Assembly: GCF_030295975.1 (NCBI RefSeq)
Contig: NZ_AP027364.1
Coordinates: forward strand, 3,534,001-3,598,000
DNA length: 64,000 bases
Source of the DNA: Thalassotalea atypica
GTDB taxonomy: Bacteria; Pseudomonadota; Gammaproteobacteria; Enterobacterales; Alteromonadaceae
Reading direction: 5' to 3'
Below, piece after piece: positions 19,546-28,566 of this stretch. Numbering within the stretch: the stretch's first letter is position 1; every line of letters starts with the position of its first letter. Under the pieces are notes generated by a model, which worked only from the letters and a program-made list of their open reading frames with translations, ran no database searches and was not told where the DNA came from. Made by a program: the position numbers and the translations under genes.

Positions 19546-21213
19546 TTACTTACTTTCAGGGAACCACTGTTTCAATAAAGCGCGTGCTTCTTTTAGCTGT
19601 TCGTTCCATGTGTTATGACCAATAACTATCGGTTTTAACATGATCACTAGTTCTTTTTTCTGCGTACTTTGGCTTTTACTCTTAAACAGTTCACCTAAAT
19701 ATGGAATATCCCCAAGTAGCGGCGTTTTTGACTCTAAATCTATTTTTTTGGTTTCAATCAAGCCGCCAATAACGACAATATCGCCAGATTTTGCGCGCAC
19801 AATGGTGTCAGACTCTCGGACGCTACTTTGTGCAAGCGGTAATATTATACTTTGTTCACTCAAGGTGATTTGCTTAATTTGTTCTTGAGTGGTGGTAACT
19901 GATGGGTGGACATGTAATATCACTTCACCACTTTCATCTATTTGCGGGGTAACGTCCAAAGCAATACCAGAAAAGAATGGTGTTAAGTCAATTTCAGGTG
20001 TTGTAGTTGTTGATGTGCCCGTGGTGGTGGTACTTGAAACATCAGTTACAAAATACTCATCTTCGCCTACTTTGATGACCGCTTTTTGGTTATTAGTGGC
20101 AGTTATTCTTGGGCTTGATAGCACTTGTACATTGCCTTGTGTTTGTAGCAACTCGATGACGCCACTGAAATCAGTATTTTTAAATGAAATTGATGTTGCT
20201 CCACCAATTGCCGCAGAGATTGTGTTGCCAACAGTGCCTGCAGAGGTAGAAAATCCGATATCTGTGCTGCCAATATGACCAAGGACATTTTCCCAATTAA
20301 CCCCTTGTTGATAGTCATCATTAAGCACAACTTCCATAATTTTAGCTTCAATGATCACTTGGCGACGTAAATGGTTTTGGGTATCGCTGATGAATTTTTT
20401 GACCGCTTTGATTTCACCAGGGAGTGCTTTCACTGTCACTAAACCTGCTTGCGGTGAAACAATAACTGAGCGCCCCGCTTCTGTTCCAACTAACGTTTCT
20501 AACGTTTCTTTAAGCTCCGTCCAAAAATCCGATTCATTTTCAGTGTAAATATTGATACCACTAGAGCCGTTTTGGTTGCCATTGTTGTTATTGTTGTTGT
20601 TGTTATTGTTGTTTCGAGAATTACCATTCGAGTTATTATTGCTGTTGGTGTTTGGATCATTTTCTGAAACGCCGCCAGAATTTATGCTAGTGCTTGATGA
20701 GCCATAACGTTTCACAAATAAATAATTTAGCGGTATGGTTTCTGTGCGCATGCCAGCAGGATAAACCTGAATAACATTACCAAATCGTCGAACTTCAAAT
20801 CCGTACAAATCTTCTAAAACAGATATGGCTTCTTCGACCGTAACATCTTTTAAATTTAAGGTAATTTTACCTTGCACATCGGAATGAACAGCAATGCTGT
20901 AACTTGAGTCCTCGACAATACCGGCAAATAAGTCCTTTGCCTCGACGTCAATAGCAGCAATATCAAGGCGTTTTTCAGCAAGTAGACTATCCTTTGCCTG
21001 CAATAAACTTTGCTGCATCAACTCTTGCTGAACTGCACTTGGCAATTCACCTAAGGGTTTAGGTGTTTTTGCGCTTGTGGATTTTTCAATCGCCTTGTCT
21101 AATTCATTGACAACATCGGTTGGTTGTTCAGGAATTGTAGTACAACCGGCTAATGTGATAATTAACGTGTAAAAAAATAGGCTGACTTTTGTTTGTTTCA
21201 TACTGTTTTTCAT
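19546..21213 (-). CDS. mshL: MSHA outer-membrane secretin MshL
   Basis: 555 residues. A lipoprotein signal (LAGC, Cys24) is followed by an N-terminal secretin/TonB short domain (STN-like, ITLNLKDVTVEEAISVLEDLYGFEV), a very Asn-rich linker (about 185-215), N1 domains and the C-terminal secretin domain with GGLIETKKIDLESKTPLLGDIPYLGELF. It forms the outer-membrane pore for the pilus. The start overlaps mshK as ATGA. The Asn tract is encoded by an imperfect AAC/AAT triplet repeat. Confidence 0.95.
   Translation of the reverse strand: MKNSMKQTKVSLFFYTLIITLAGCTTIPEQPTDVVNELDKAIEKSTSAKTPKPLGELPSAVQQELMQQSLLQAKDSLLAEKRLDIAAIDVEAKDLFAGIVEDSSYSIAVHSDVQGKITLNLKDVTVEEAISVLEDLYGFEVRRFGNVIQVYPAGMRTETIPLNYLFVKRYGSSSTSINSGGVSENDPNTNSNNNSNGNSRNNNNNNNNNNNGNQNGSSGINIYTENESDFWTELKETLETLVGTEAGRSVIVSPQAGLVTVKALPGEIKAVKKFISDTQNHLRRQVIIEAKIMEVVLNDDYQQGVNWENVLGHIGSTDIGFSTSAGTVGNTISAAIGGATSISFKNTDFSGVIELLQTQGNVQVLSSPRITATNNQKAVIKVGEDEYFVTDVSSTTTTGTSTTTTPEIDLTPFFSGIALDVTPQIDESGEVILHVHPSVTTTQEQIKQITLSEQSIILPLAQSSVRESDTIVRAKSGDIVVIGGLIETKKIDLESKTPLLGDIPYLGELFKSKSQSTQKKELVIMLKPIVIGHNTWNEQLKEARALLKQWFPESK
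20572..20655. repeat. Imperfect triplet repeat encoding the poly-Asn linker of MshL
   Basis: The plus strand shows a run of GTT/ATT triplets (AAC/AAT in mshL), densest at 20581-20614. It encodes eleven consecutive asparagines flanked by further N/S/G residues. In-frame slippage would change linker length without breaking the frame. Confidence 0.8.
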
Positions 21214-21545
21214 TTATTTTTATAATTCACAATGGCCTGAGGGAGTAAGGTTAATGTACGCTCTCGATCCGGCGATTTAATCACTACAGAATTAGCATTA
21301 ATGGCAACCACTTGATAATTCATAATGGGTTCACCAATTTTTAATAGTGTTCCGCTAATAATGACTTTATTAAATGCGCCATGTTTATCTTTAATGATCG
21401 ATTGCAAAGTAAGATCGGTGCTTGTTGATTTCGCACTAGGTAAATCACTGCCCCGCACTAAGGGCTTAGTCGGATCAAATTGTCCTTGATGGGCATTCAC
21501 CGAGCATGCAAAACTCAAGATGAAAGTAATAAAAATTTTAGACAC
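21210..21545 (-). CDS. mshK: MSHA biogenesis protein MshK
   Basis: 111 residues. There is a signal-like N-terminus (MSKIFITFILSFACSVNA), then GQFDPTKPL and a small beta domain with LQSIIKDKHGAFNKVIISGTLLKIGEPI. This is a PilP/GspC-like periplasmic fold, expected to bridge the inner-membrane subcomplex and the secretin MshL. It overlaps mshJ by eight bases and mshL by ATGA. Confidence 0.88.
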   Translation of the reverse strand: MSKIFITFILSFACSVNAHQGQFDPTKPLVRGSDLPSAKSTSTDLTLQSIIKDKHGAFNKVIISGTLLKIGEPIMNYQVVAINANSVVIKSPDRERTLTLLPQAIVNYKNK

Positions 21546-22230
21546 CGATAAACTCTCGCTTAGTACTTAAACTATAAAGAGTCACTTCCAATTCGCTGAT
21601 TGGGTACTCTTTCAGTTGGTAATCAAAATCTTGCCAAAAAAATGTCCATGACATTTGCTCTAATTGCTGTAAATAGTCTCGAAGTTTGAAATATTTTCCG
21701 GTTAATTTTATTTTAATACTGTGTTTATACAAGCCACCTAAGGCGACTGGTTGTTTGTTTTCACTTATTTTTTCATTAACACTCATTGTGTCGGAAGATA
21801 CAGGAGTGAGCAATGCCTGCGCAGGTTCTACTTGGAAAGAAACTAAAGTAACTCCCTGCTGTACGCTTAGTAAATCCATCAAAGCAAAGCGCATTTGAAC
21901 TGGATTTATCAAGTCGGAGGTTAGTTTAAGTAAATCTTTATCGACATTAGCCAAATTTTTCTCAAGCAATTTGATTCTGTCATTGGTGACTTCGTTGGGG
22001 TCCTTTATAAGAGCCTCTTCAAACAAGGCTATCGACTGTTCATTTGCAAGCACAGATGCAGAATGATCATTGATGAGTTTTTGATGTTTGTTAATAGCAA
22101 TTAAGCTCGGTTCAATGTACAAATTGAAAATCATCAGCACAATCACCACTAGACCAGAAATTGTGATGAGGTATTGCTCTCGAGGAGTAATTTGCAAAAA
22201 CTTTTCACTATATTGACGAAGTTGTTCCAT
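21538..22230 (-). CDS. mshJ: MSHA biogenesis protein MshJ (PilO/GspM-like)
   Basis: 230 residues. A short cytoplasmic N-terminus (YSEKFLQITPREQYL), one membrane segment (about 21-40), a coiled coil and a C-terminal ferredoxin-like region (GLYKHSIKIKLTGKYFKLRDYLQQLEQ) give the PilO/GspM layout. It belongs to the inner-membrane alignment complex with MshI1, MshI2 and MshK. It starts one base after the stop of the preceding gene. Confidence 0.9.
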   Translation of the reverse strand: MEQLRQYSEKFLQITPREQYLITISGLVVIVLMIFNLYIEPSLIAINKHQKLINDHSASVLANEQSIALFEEALIKDPNEVTNDRIKLLEKNLANVDKDLLKLTSDLINPVQMRFALMDLLSVQQGVTLVSFQVEPAQALLTPVSSDTMSVNEKISENKQPVALGGLYKHSIKIKLTGKYFKLRDYLQQLEQMSWTFFWQDFDYQLKEYPISELEVTLYSLSTKREFIGV

Positions 22231-22231
22231 A

Positions 22232-22834
22232 TTAATCCTGCTCCTTTTGCAAAAAAGAGCTTACAGTGAATTCAATATATTTGTTTTCATTCTCATTTAA
22301 CTGAAAATGGTTGAACAAACGTCCCGACAGTACTTTGGAGCGTTCAAAATTGGTTAACCAAGTAGGCACAGCTTCTGGGCTGCGTGCAATACCACCAAAT
22401 CGTATAAAGTGTTCGTTAATTCGAATGTCGGTCAAACTGATATTTTTATGATGCAATAATGCTAAATCACTCATTGCGTTGGCAAAGCCATCGATATAGC
22501 TGTCATCAGTATTGGTTAAGTAATTATGGATCGTTTTTTTATTAGCAATAATACTTTTTAGCGTTTGCTCTTTAGCTATCAACTCAGTTGAAGGCTTGTG
22601 ACTGGCTAATTGTGCTTTCAAGGTCGTTAATTTTTGCTCTTGCTGTTGCTTTTCTGTGGTCAGTTTTGTCGCCTCAAGATCGAGAGAACGCTCCGTTCCT
22701 TGAAAAGATAAGGCAATGAAAACCATAACGATAAACACCATCACCCAAATTGATAAAACTCGCGGTAATGTGAGTAACGGGTGTTCAGGAAGTAATTCAC
22801 CTTGGAGTAAATTAATACTGTACTTGCCGGTCAT
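22232..22834 (-). CDS. mshI2: MSHA biogenesis protein MshI2 (PilN-like)
   Basis: 200 residues. The N-terminal NLLQGELLPEHPLLTLPR motif is the PilN/GspL-C type peptide that binds the PilM-like partner. It is followed by a membrane segment (about 27-46), a coiled coil with many Gln and Lys, and a periplasmic ferredoxin-like domain. Vibrio names vary because MshI1 and MshI2 correspond to PilM and PilN. It overlaps mshI1 by four bases (ATGA). Confidence 0.85.
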   Translation of the reverse strand: MTGKYSINLLQGELLPEHPLLTLPRVLSIWVMVFIVMVFIALSFQGTERSLDLEATKLTTEKQQQEQKLTTLKAQLASHKPSTELIAKEQTLKSIIANKKTIHNYLTNTDDSYIDGFANAMSDLALLHHKNISLTDIRINEHFIRFGGIARSPEAVPTWLTNFERSKVLSGRLFNHFQLNENENKYIEFTVSSFLQKEQD

Positions 22835-23736
22835 TGCTGCTCTCCACCATTAATTAAAGTGGCGGCACCATAGGCAACTGCATAGGCACGGTTTTCAATT
22901 TGCGTTTCGTCTAAAGACAACACGTTAACGGTTGCAAGTGTATTCTCAGCAAGCTTTGAGGCCAAATACTGCTCGGCCTTTATCGGCAGCAGTAGTTGGA
23001 TATCCTTAATTGGCGGTTGTTTTAATTGTCGCTCAAAGTAATCCATTGAACGCTGTATTTCTAGGCTCAGCGAATCAATAATACCAAAACTTAGCTCTTC
23101 TGGAGTTTTGTTGGCAATCTGCGTATAGCCGCGTAATCGACGATGAAAATATATCTGGCTTGCTTTCACTATCAAAATGACTATTTCTTCATTGGGTTGT
23201 TGACACACCAACAACACGGCCTGCTCTTTATGAGGTAGCAAGCCTGCAAAAGCGAACTCTTCTGTGGTAATTGATTTCAGCGACAAGCCGCTTTTTTCAA
23301 ACTGCTCTACTAAAGGAGCTAAGCTACTTTTTCGGGCACACACTACATTTATTTTTTCAGCACCACCCGCCTGAATAGGTCCAGAGAAGTAATCAACAAT
23401 CATATCTTCAGGTTCAACAGTAACAAGATCTTTAACTTGCCACTTGAGGGCTGCATTAATTTCGTCATCGGGAATATTGGGTTTATCAACTTGTACCATT
23501 TGATATTGTGAAGAAGACAATACTAATTGAACATTCGCAGTTATTGATTTTTGGGCGAGCACTGACTTTAGCGCACCAAGGTAATTTTCTTGTTCAACAG
23601 GAAGTTGGTTAGTTTTAAACTTTTGTCCAGGCGCGTAAAAACAGTATGCAATGGCATCTTTGCGAAATGCAACACCGAGCATATTGGCAGACTCTGTTTT
23701 AGCAAACAAATTTGAAAACTTAGTTATAAACGACAT
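22831..23736 (-). CDS. mshI1: MSHA biogenesis protein MshI1 (PilM-like)
   Basis: 301 residues and no membrane segment. It has a degenerate actin-like PilM/GspL fold with LGVAFRKDAIAYCFY near the N-terminus and AVLLVCQQPNEEIVILIVKASQIYF in the middle. It is the cytoplasmic actin-like component that binds the PilN-like MshI2. It is the first gene of the contiguous MSHA operon. A TATAAT hexamer (23761-23766, minus strand) lies just upstream but with no convincing -35. Confidence 0.88.
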   Translation of the reverse strand: MSFITKFSNLFAKTESANMLGVAFRKDAIAYCFYAPGQKFKTNQLPVEQENYLGALKSVLAQKSITANVQLVLSSSQYQMVQVDKPNIPDDEINAALKWQVKDLVTVEPEDMIVDYFSGPIQAGGAEKINVVCARKSSLAPLVEQFEKSGLSLKSITTEEFAFAGLLPHKEQAVLLVCQQPNEEIVILIVKASQIYFHRRLRGYTQIANKTPEELSFGIIDSLSLEIQRSMDYFERQLKQPPIKDIQLLLPIKAEQYLASKLAENTLATVNVLSLDETQIENRAYAVAYGAATLINGGEQQ

Positions 23737-23881
23737 TTAGCGAATCTTATTATCATTGTTATTATAACGGTATAGCCAAAACTATTATCCTGCTTTCATT
23801 AATTCGCGCAAGTTATTAATTGCAATACTAGGGTTAAAGGCGTTATTTTGTCGAAAACAACTAGTAAAACCCTGTTTATTT

Positions 23882-24826
23882 ATGACGTTACCTTCTCGGC
23901 TAGAGCAAATTGACTGTTCCTTATTTAAAAAACATAGAGTTAATGTGTTCATTAAACGTGATGACTTAATTCATCCAATTATTTCGGGCAATAAATGGCG
24001 AAAACTAAAAGGGAATTTAGCAGAAGCAAAGCGCCAAAATAAAAAAGGGATTGTTAGCTTTGGTGGGGCTTATTCAAATCATATTCATGCGTTGGCTTAT
24101 GCCTGTCATCAACATAAATTATCATCCATAGGTATCATTCGAGGTGAATCACAATATCAAGACAATTTTACTTTATCATGGGCAAGGTATTGGCAGATGC
24201 AATTTAAATTTGTTGATCGCAAAACATATAGAAAACGACATGAAAAAGATTATTTAGCAGAGCTTGCTATAATGTATCCAGATCATTTCGTTGTCCCCGA
24301 AGGCGGTACCAATTCCTTTGCTTTGTCAGGTGTTGGAGAAGTGATCAGCGAATTAAATCAACAGCTGGACTACGACACCATCATGCTACCTGTTGGCAGT
24401 GGCGGCACTATCTCTGGGCTGATTAAAGCAGATCATGATCAGCATGAAATATTAGGTGTAGCTGTATTAAAACAAAATGGTTACTTATTGGATGAAATTA
24501 CTCAGTTACTACCAAATACTGCCCACCACTATGGAAACTGGCGGTTACTAGAGGATTTTCACTGTGGTGGTTACGCCAAATTCTCAGCACAACATTGTCA
24601 ACGAATTATCGAATTTATAGACGAATCCCAAATTCCTTTCGAACCAGTCTATTCAGGTAAAATGTTGCTGGCACTACTCGATTTAGTTGAAGCGGAATAT
24701 TTTCCAGAAAACCATACCATAGTGTTATTACACACTGGCGGTTTGCAAGGACTAGGAGGGCTAGCAGAAAGAAAGCTCATCAAGGCAACTCAATGGCTTG
24801 TGCCATCTGGGCCACCGGCTCGGTAA
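23882..24826 (+). CDS. PLP-dependent deaminase of the ACC deaminase/D-cysteine desulfhydrase family
   Basis: 314 residues, tryptophan-synthase-beta superfamily. The PLP lysine is probably K38 in SGNKWRKL, followed by the family motif SFGGAYSNHIHALAYA. A phosphate-binding glycine loop (LPVGSGGTISGL) is present about residue 170, and the C-terminal HTGGLQGL is typical. Members cleave D-cysteine to pyruvate, sulphide and ammonia or deaminate ACC; the substrate cannot be told from sequence alone, and this short Gammaproteobacteria subgroup is usually only called ACC deaminase-like. It lies on the opposite strand to the MSHA genes, and its last 47 bases overlap the 3' end of mshH. Confidence 0.85.
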   Translation: MTLPSRLEQIDCSLFKKHRVNVFIKRDDLIHPIISGNKWRKLKGNLAEAKRQNKKGIVSFGGAYSNHIHALAYACHQHKLSSIGIIRGESQYQDNFTLSWARYWQMQFKFVDRKTYRKRHEKDYLAELAIMYPDHFVVPEGGTNSFALSGVGEVISELNQQLDYDTIMLPVGSGGTISGLIKADHDQHEILGVAVLKQNGYLLDEITQLLPNTAHHYGNWRLLEDFHCGGYAKFSAQHCQRIIEFIDESQIPFEPVYSGKMLLALLDLVEAEYFPENHTIVLLHTGGLQGLGGLAERKLIKATQWLVPSGPPAR

Positions 24827-26615
24827 AGTAATGCCCTTGCCCTCCTTTAATACCTAATTGAGTTAAGGTCAGCCATTCTTCTTTACTTTCAACACCTAGG
24901 GCATAAATACAGACATTATTTTCAATACAAATAGAGTTTAAACTTTGTATAAACACTTGGTTTTCTATACGTAAGTGCAAGTGATGTACAATACTGCGAT
25001 GCAATTTAACGTAACGGACTGGGCTCTCTCTTAAATAGTCAGCACTAACAACATATTGGCCTACTTTATCTGCTAGTATTTTCAAACCCAGTTCGTCAAG
25101 AAATTCTAAAATCGATTTGAGCCGGTTTAGGTGGGCAGCTAAGTGATACTCACTGATTTCAATGATCAGTTTACTTGCCGCATCAGGAATACTTGCCAAC
25201 TTATGAAACAAACGTTCAATAAAGTCTTCATTTAATAACGAGTCGACTGACATGTTAATACTGCACGCTTCTTGTTGTTTTTGCTCATATTGGATTAAAC
25301 GACAAACCTGTTCAAACACAAGCATATCAACTTGGCTGGCCAAGCCACATTTTTGTGCCATGGGTAAAAATACCCTTGCACTGATCAACTTACCTTGTTC
25401 ATCTCTAACTTTTGACAGTACCTCATGATGCAGAATTTCATCACTATTGTTGGCAATTACCGGCTGAAAAAATAACACAAACGCATTTTTGTTAATCGCC
25501 CTTGTTAAATATGTTCTCCATTTTAAAGAGCCTTTGGCACTTTCTTGAACAACTTCGCCTGAGTCATACCTAAACCATTGGCTAGGGCCTTGAAGTTGCG
25601 CGCTTCTGAGGGCCATATCTGCCTCAGCCATGATTTGATACCCTTGTTGTTGCTGGCTAAAGCAACTAACGCCAATATGGCAAGACTCCTCTTCATTGAT
25701 CCCTACTGGGTATTTTAAGGCATCTAAGCTTCGCAGCAGTTTGGTTGCTAATTTTTCGGTTTCGGCGATAAAGATCCCTGGCACTAAAATGGCAACATCA
25801 AAGGTATCACGACGGGCAATAAAATAATGAGCGAGGTTTTCCATTCGGCGATCAATTAATGCAATTGCTGATTCTAAGATAGTCATCGAAGCATGATTTC
25901 CGTATAGCGACTGAATAACCTCTAGCCCATTAAAGTTAATCAACAGCACAGCTCCTCGTGGTTCCTCCTCACACAACAGTGCGTCAAGCCGATTATTGAA
26001 AAATTCGCGATTACCAATACCCGTCTCATGATCAAGTAATGCCTGCTCTCGGATCAATTGATCAGCTTTGCCATGTACGCGCTTAGCTTCTTGTAACTGT
26101 TCAACAATTGAACCTACTGCCTTCGCAATTACACCTGTAGCAGGTAGCGGCTGGATTACACCTCTAATGGTTGATAAATAAGCCCAATGTTCGAGCGCGC
26201 TTAGTTGTTGTAAGCTGTTGTTTATCGACCGATAGATGAGCAATCTAGTAATGAACACAAGCACAGAAAAAATCAAAGTCACAGAAAGAAATATAGGAGA
26301 GGTTAATAAAACCCAAATAGGATGAACAAAAATTAATGAAGTTTCAGCTGCGCTGCTTTCAATTATTCGTATCAGCGGTATTTGTTTTTGAGGTCCGGCA
26401 TAGAGTACTTGGGCAGTTTCTAAACTACGGACTTCGATCAATTGATCTGATGCATATTGATAATTTTGACTTATGAGCAATATTGTCGCGTCATTATTTT
26501 GCTGCTGCCAAAATAAAGTCAGTGTGACCACCAAACAGAACATATATAACGCAACACAAAATAGGTCAAAACGCTTTACTACTGCGATGTTGGTTTGTTT
26601 GGCCATTTCAGACAT
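24780..26615 (-). CDS. csrD: CsrD/MshH-type regulator with degenerate GGDEF and EAL domains
   Basis: I use the ATG at 26615, with AAGAG ten bases upstream; a TTG two codons earlier is possible. 611 residues. There are two N-terminal membrane segments (about 17-37 and 101-123) enclosing a periplasmic loop, then a GGDEF-like domain in which the active loop reads RRDTF, and an EAL-like domain with EVL for EAL and DKVGQY where DDFGTG is expected. Both domains therefore look catalytically inactive. E. coli CsrD is built the same way and promotes RNase E decay of the CsrB/CsrC RNAs; the msh-linked orthologue is called MshH. In other genomes it sits directly before mshI; here a divergent gene intervenes. 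Confidence 0.9.
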   Translation of the reverse strand: MSEMAKQTNIAVVKRFDLFCVALYMFCLVVTLTLFWQQQNNDATILLISQNYQYASDQLIEVRSLETAQVLYAGPQKQIPLIRIIESSAAETSLIFVHPIWVLLTSPIFLSVTLIFSVLVFITRLLIYRSINNSLQQLSALEHWAYLSTIRGVIQPLPATGVIAKAVGSIVEQLQEAKRVHGKADQLIREQALLDHETGIGNREFFNNRLDALLCEEEPRGAVLLINFNGLEVIQSLYGNHASMTILESAIALIDRRMENLAHYFIARRDTFDVAILVPGIFIAETEKLATKLLRSLDALKYPVGINEEESCHIGVSCFSQQQQGYQIMAEADMALRSAQLQGPSQWFRYDSGEVVQESAKGSLKWRTYLTRAINKNAFVLFFQPVIANNSDEILHHEVLSKVRDEQGKLISARVFLPMAQKCGLASQVDMLVFEQVCRLIQYEQKQQEACSINMSVDSLLNEDFIERLFHKLASIPDAASKLIIEISEYHLAAHLNRLKSILEFLDELGLKILADKVGQYVVSADYLRESPVRYVKLHRSIVHHLHLRIENQVFIQSLNSICIENNVCIYALGVESKEEWLTLTQLGIKGGQGHYFTEPVAQMAQAIELP

Positions 26616-26681
26616 TGGCAAACGACTCTTATTTCATCCCTTGATATAGTTTCAAGTGTAGTTAATCTTTTAAATTTTGAA

Positions 26682-26713
26682 CAAAAAAAAACGCTGAAAT
26701 AAAATTTCAGCGT
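26682..26713 (-). terminator. Terminator of the rpsF-priB-rpsR-rplI operon
   Basis: A perfect 10-base-pair stem (ACGCTGAAAT / ATTTCAGCGT, loop AAA) is followed on the minus strand by eight or more T. It lies about 22 bases beyond the rplI stop and before the mshH start. Confidence 0.92.
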
Positions 26714-26735
26714 TTTACACAAAAAAGTCAGTTAA

Positions 26736-27188
26736 TTATGCTTCAGCAATAACTACAACTTTAATGTTAGTATCTACATCGTTATGTAAGTGAATAACGA
26801 TATCGAATTCACCTGTTTCACGAATAGTACCTAAAGGCATACGTACTTGTGCTTTTGCTACTTCAACACCAGCTTCAGTAATCGCATCAGCGATATCTTT
26901 AGTACCAATTGAACCGAATAATTTACCTTCATCACCTGCAGTTGATGCAATAGTAATTTCAGCTAATTCAACGATTTTAGCAGCTTGTGCTTCAGCAGCA
27001 GCTAATGCTTCTGCTAATTGCTTTTCTAAATCAGCACGACGAGCTTCAAAGTGCTCAACGTTAGCTTTAGATGCAAATACTGCTTTGCCTTTTGGTAATA
27101 AGTAGTTACGCGCGTAACCAGACTTTACCGTTACCTTGTCACCAAGGCCGCCTAACTTGGCGATTTTATCTAGAAGGATAACTTCCAT
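26736..27188 (-). CDS. rplI: 50S ribosomal protein L9
   Basis: 150 residues, as in E. coli (149). The N-terminus [22 protein letters not shown] and [13 protein letters not shown] are the L9 signature, followed by the long central helix and the C-terminal RNA-binding domain ([13 protein letters not shown]). It binds 23S rRNA near the L1 stalk. It is the last gene of the S6 operon. Confidence 0.99.
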   Translation of the reverse strand: MEVILLDKIAKLGGLGDKVTVKSGYARNYLLPKGKAVFASKANVEHFEARRADLEKQLAEALAAAEAQAAKIVELAEITIASTAGDEGKLFGSIGTKDIADAITEAGVEVAKAQVRMPLGTIRETGEFDIVIHLHNDVDTNIKVVVIAEA

Positions 27189-27205
27189 CTTAATGCCCCT
27201 TTAGG

Positions 27206-27433
27206 TTACTTGTGTAAATCAGTATACGGTAATAATGCTAAGTAACGAGCACGCTTGATCGCACGACCAAGTTGACGTTGATATTTAGCACTTGTACCAG
27301 TAATACGGCTAGGAACGATTTTACCACTTTCAGTGATATAGTTTTTCAACGTAGCGATATCTTTGTAATCGATTTCGCTAGCGCCTTCCGCAGTGAAGCG
27401 GCAGAACTTACGACGTCTAAAAAAACGTGACAT
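27206..27433 (-). CDS. rpsR: 30S ribosomal protein S18
   Basis: 75 residues. [10 protein letters not shown] at the N-terminus and [20 protein letters not shown] are diagnostic. It forms a heterodimer with S6 on the 30S platform. It lies ten bases after priB and 17 before rplI. Confidence 0.99.
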   Translation of the reverse strand: MSRFFRRRKFCRFTAEGASEIDYKDIATLKNYITESGKIVPSRITGTSAKYQRQLGRAIKRARYLALLPYTDLHK

Positions 27434-27443
27434 GGGATTTCTC

Positions 27444-27767
27444 CTAATTAATCATTTCAATCTGTTGAGCATGCAAAACGAGTAGCGGGTTACCATTTCT
27501 CGATTCATGTCGGTTAATAAAACCAGACACTTGAATTTGCATACCTTCAGTTAATTCACTTGCTAAGCTTTGTGACCATTCCCCCGTTGCCACAACTTGC
27601 ATCCTGACGAATGCTTGTCGGTTCAAACCATCTTCAACTTGTATTGAGCGATGCTCAATTAAAAACTGGCAATGGTGCAAACCTGCTGGGCTTGTTGAAA
27701 GTTTAGGTTTCTTATACACCAAACCTATCAACACAAGGCAATTCTCTTTCATTAAAGAGTCAGTCAC
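27444..27767 (-). CDS. priB: Primosomal replication protein N (PriB)
   Basis: 107 residues with a single OB fold: [43 protein letters not shown] and [15 protein letters not shown]. PriB stimulates PriA-dependent replication restart. Its place between rpsF and rpsR is typical of Gammaproteobacteria and Betaproteobacteria and supports the taxonomic call. Confidence 0.96.
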   Translation of the reverse strand: MTDSLMKENCLVLIGLVYKKPKLSTSPAGLHHCQFLIEHRSIQVEDGLNRQAFVRMQVVATGEWSQSLASELTEGMQIQVSGFINRHESRNGNPLLVLHAQQIEMIN

Positions 27768-27774
27768 AGATTAC

Positions 27775-28185
27775 TTATTCAGCAGCAGCTTCTTCTTGAG
27801 CAGGAGCAGCAGGTGCTTCAGTAGTAACCTCTTTCTTAGCTTCGCGGCGATCGTCGCGACGGTCTTCTTTAGCATTCGCCATTGGAGATGCTTCAGTTAC
27901 CGCGCCTTTTGTACGCATGATCATGTTACGAATAACAACATCGTTATAACGGAAAGAAGTTTCTAGTTCATCAATAACTGCTTGAGGCGCTTCAACATTC
28001 ATAAGAACGTAATGTGCTTTGTGCAATTTATTGATTGGGTAAGCTAACTGACGACGACCCCAGTCTTCAAGGCGATTTACTTTACCTTCAGCTGCAGTGA
28101 TCAAATCAGTGTAGCGCTGGATCATACCAGCTACTTGTTCACTCTGATCAGGGTGAACCATAAATACGATTTCGTAATGACGCAT
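27775..28185 (-). CDS. rpsF: 30S ribosomal protein S6
   Basis: Start at the ATG at 28185 ([18 protein letters not shown]), with a full AAGGAG nine bases before it; the longer frame upstream is leader sequence. 136 residues, including the usual acidic, Ala-rich C-terminal tail that in E. coli is glutamylated (here [20 protein letters not shown]). It heads the operon rpsF-priB-rpsR-rplI. Confidence 0.98.
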   Translation of the reverse strand: MRHYEIVFMVHPDQSEQVAGMIQRYTDLITAAEGKVNRLEDWGRRQLAYPINKLHKAHYVLMNVEAPQAVIDELETSFRYNDVVIRNMIMRTKGAVTEASPMANAKEDRRDDRREAKKEVTTEAPAAPAQEEAAAE

Positions 28186-28243
28186 TACGAGCTCCTTACG
28201 GTTGTAGTCTCGTATCTGGCTCAGCCAACACCAGTATTGAGAC
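28186..28243 (-). promoter_or_regulatory. rpsF mRNA leader with a possible S6:S18 autoregulatory structure
   Basis: In the leader a helix GTCTC/GAGAC (28239-28243 with 28207-28211) encloses an internal hairpin whose core is TGGC-TGA-GCCA. The sequence ACCGTAAGGAG follows, so a CCG lies right next to the ribosome site. Many bacterial rpsF leaders carry an RNA motif with a CCG element bound by the S6:S18 complex. I infer the same function here; the fold was drawn by eye. Confidence 0.4.
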
Positions 28244-28278
28244 AAGGAACAAAAATTAAGGCTGAATTAAGGTCGCGT

Positions 28279-28307
28279 ATTGTAGGGAAATTAATCATAT
28301 AATGCAA
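28279..28307 (-). promoter_or_regulatory. Candidate sigma-70 promoter of the rpsF operon
   Basis: On the minus strand TTGCAT (28302-28307) and TACAAT (28279-28284) are separated by 17 bases, giving a start near 28272 and a leader of about 87 bases. The 28186-28566 gene-free stretch holds this promoter, the leader, and the FNR-like box of the chemoreceptor gene; I saw nothing else definite in it. Confidence 0.5.
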
Positions 28308-28519
28308 TTGATATCATAACTTTCTCTATTACCCATATTACACGAGCTGTTTGTCGATCTGTAAAACCATACTTCGAACTGATTTACGTCGCGCAATCGA
28401 GCTGTAACAAAAATGTTAAATGACACCAAGTTGTCACCATGATTTAACACAATCGTTACACAAAGCAGGTTTTTCGCGGCAATGTTTCTTTTCTATTGCA
28501 ATTGACTGGCACTAGATAT

Positions 28520-28539
28520 AACTTGATCTAGATCAAGTT
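28520..28539 (+). promoter_or_regulatory. FNR/EtrA-like palindrome upstream of the chemoreceptor gene
   Basis: AACTTGATCTAGATCAAGTT is a perfect 20-base palindrome whose core TTGAT-N4-ATCAA (28523-28536) is an exact match to the FNR consensus. It is centred 37 bases before the ATG of the chemoreceptor. The position near the expected -35 would suit repression or close activation; the transcription start is not known. Confidence 0.6.
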
Positions 28540-28566
28540 TACATAATAATTATAAGTGGAAAAAAC

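Noticed and set aside
20103-20548. Frames on both strands overlapping mshL as possible nested genes
   Set aside because: Their composition follows from the mshL codons; no starts with ribosome sites.
28438-28460. TGACA-N6-TGTCA inverted repeat upstream of the chemoreceptor as an operator
   Set aside because: Arms are only five bases and no known consensus fits; too weak to report as a site.
28502-28537. Sigma-54 promoter (TGGCAC) before the chemoreceptor gene
   Set aside because: TGGCAC is present, but ten bases after GG there is AA, not GC, so the -12 element is missing.
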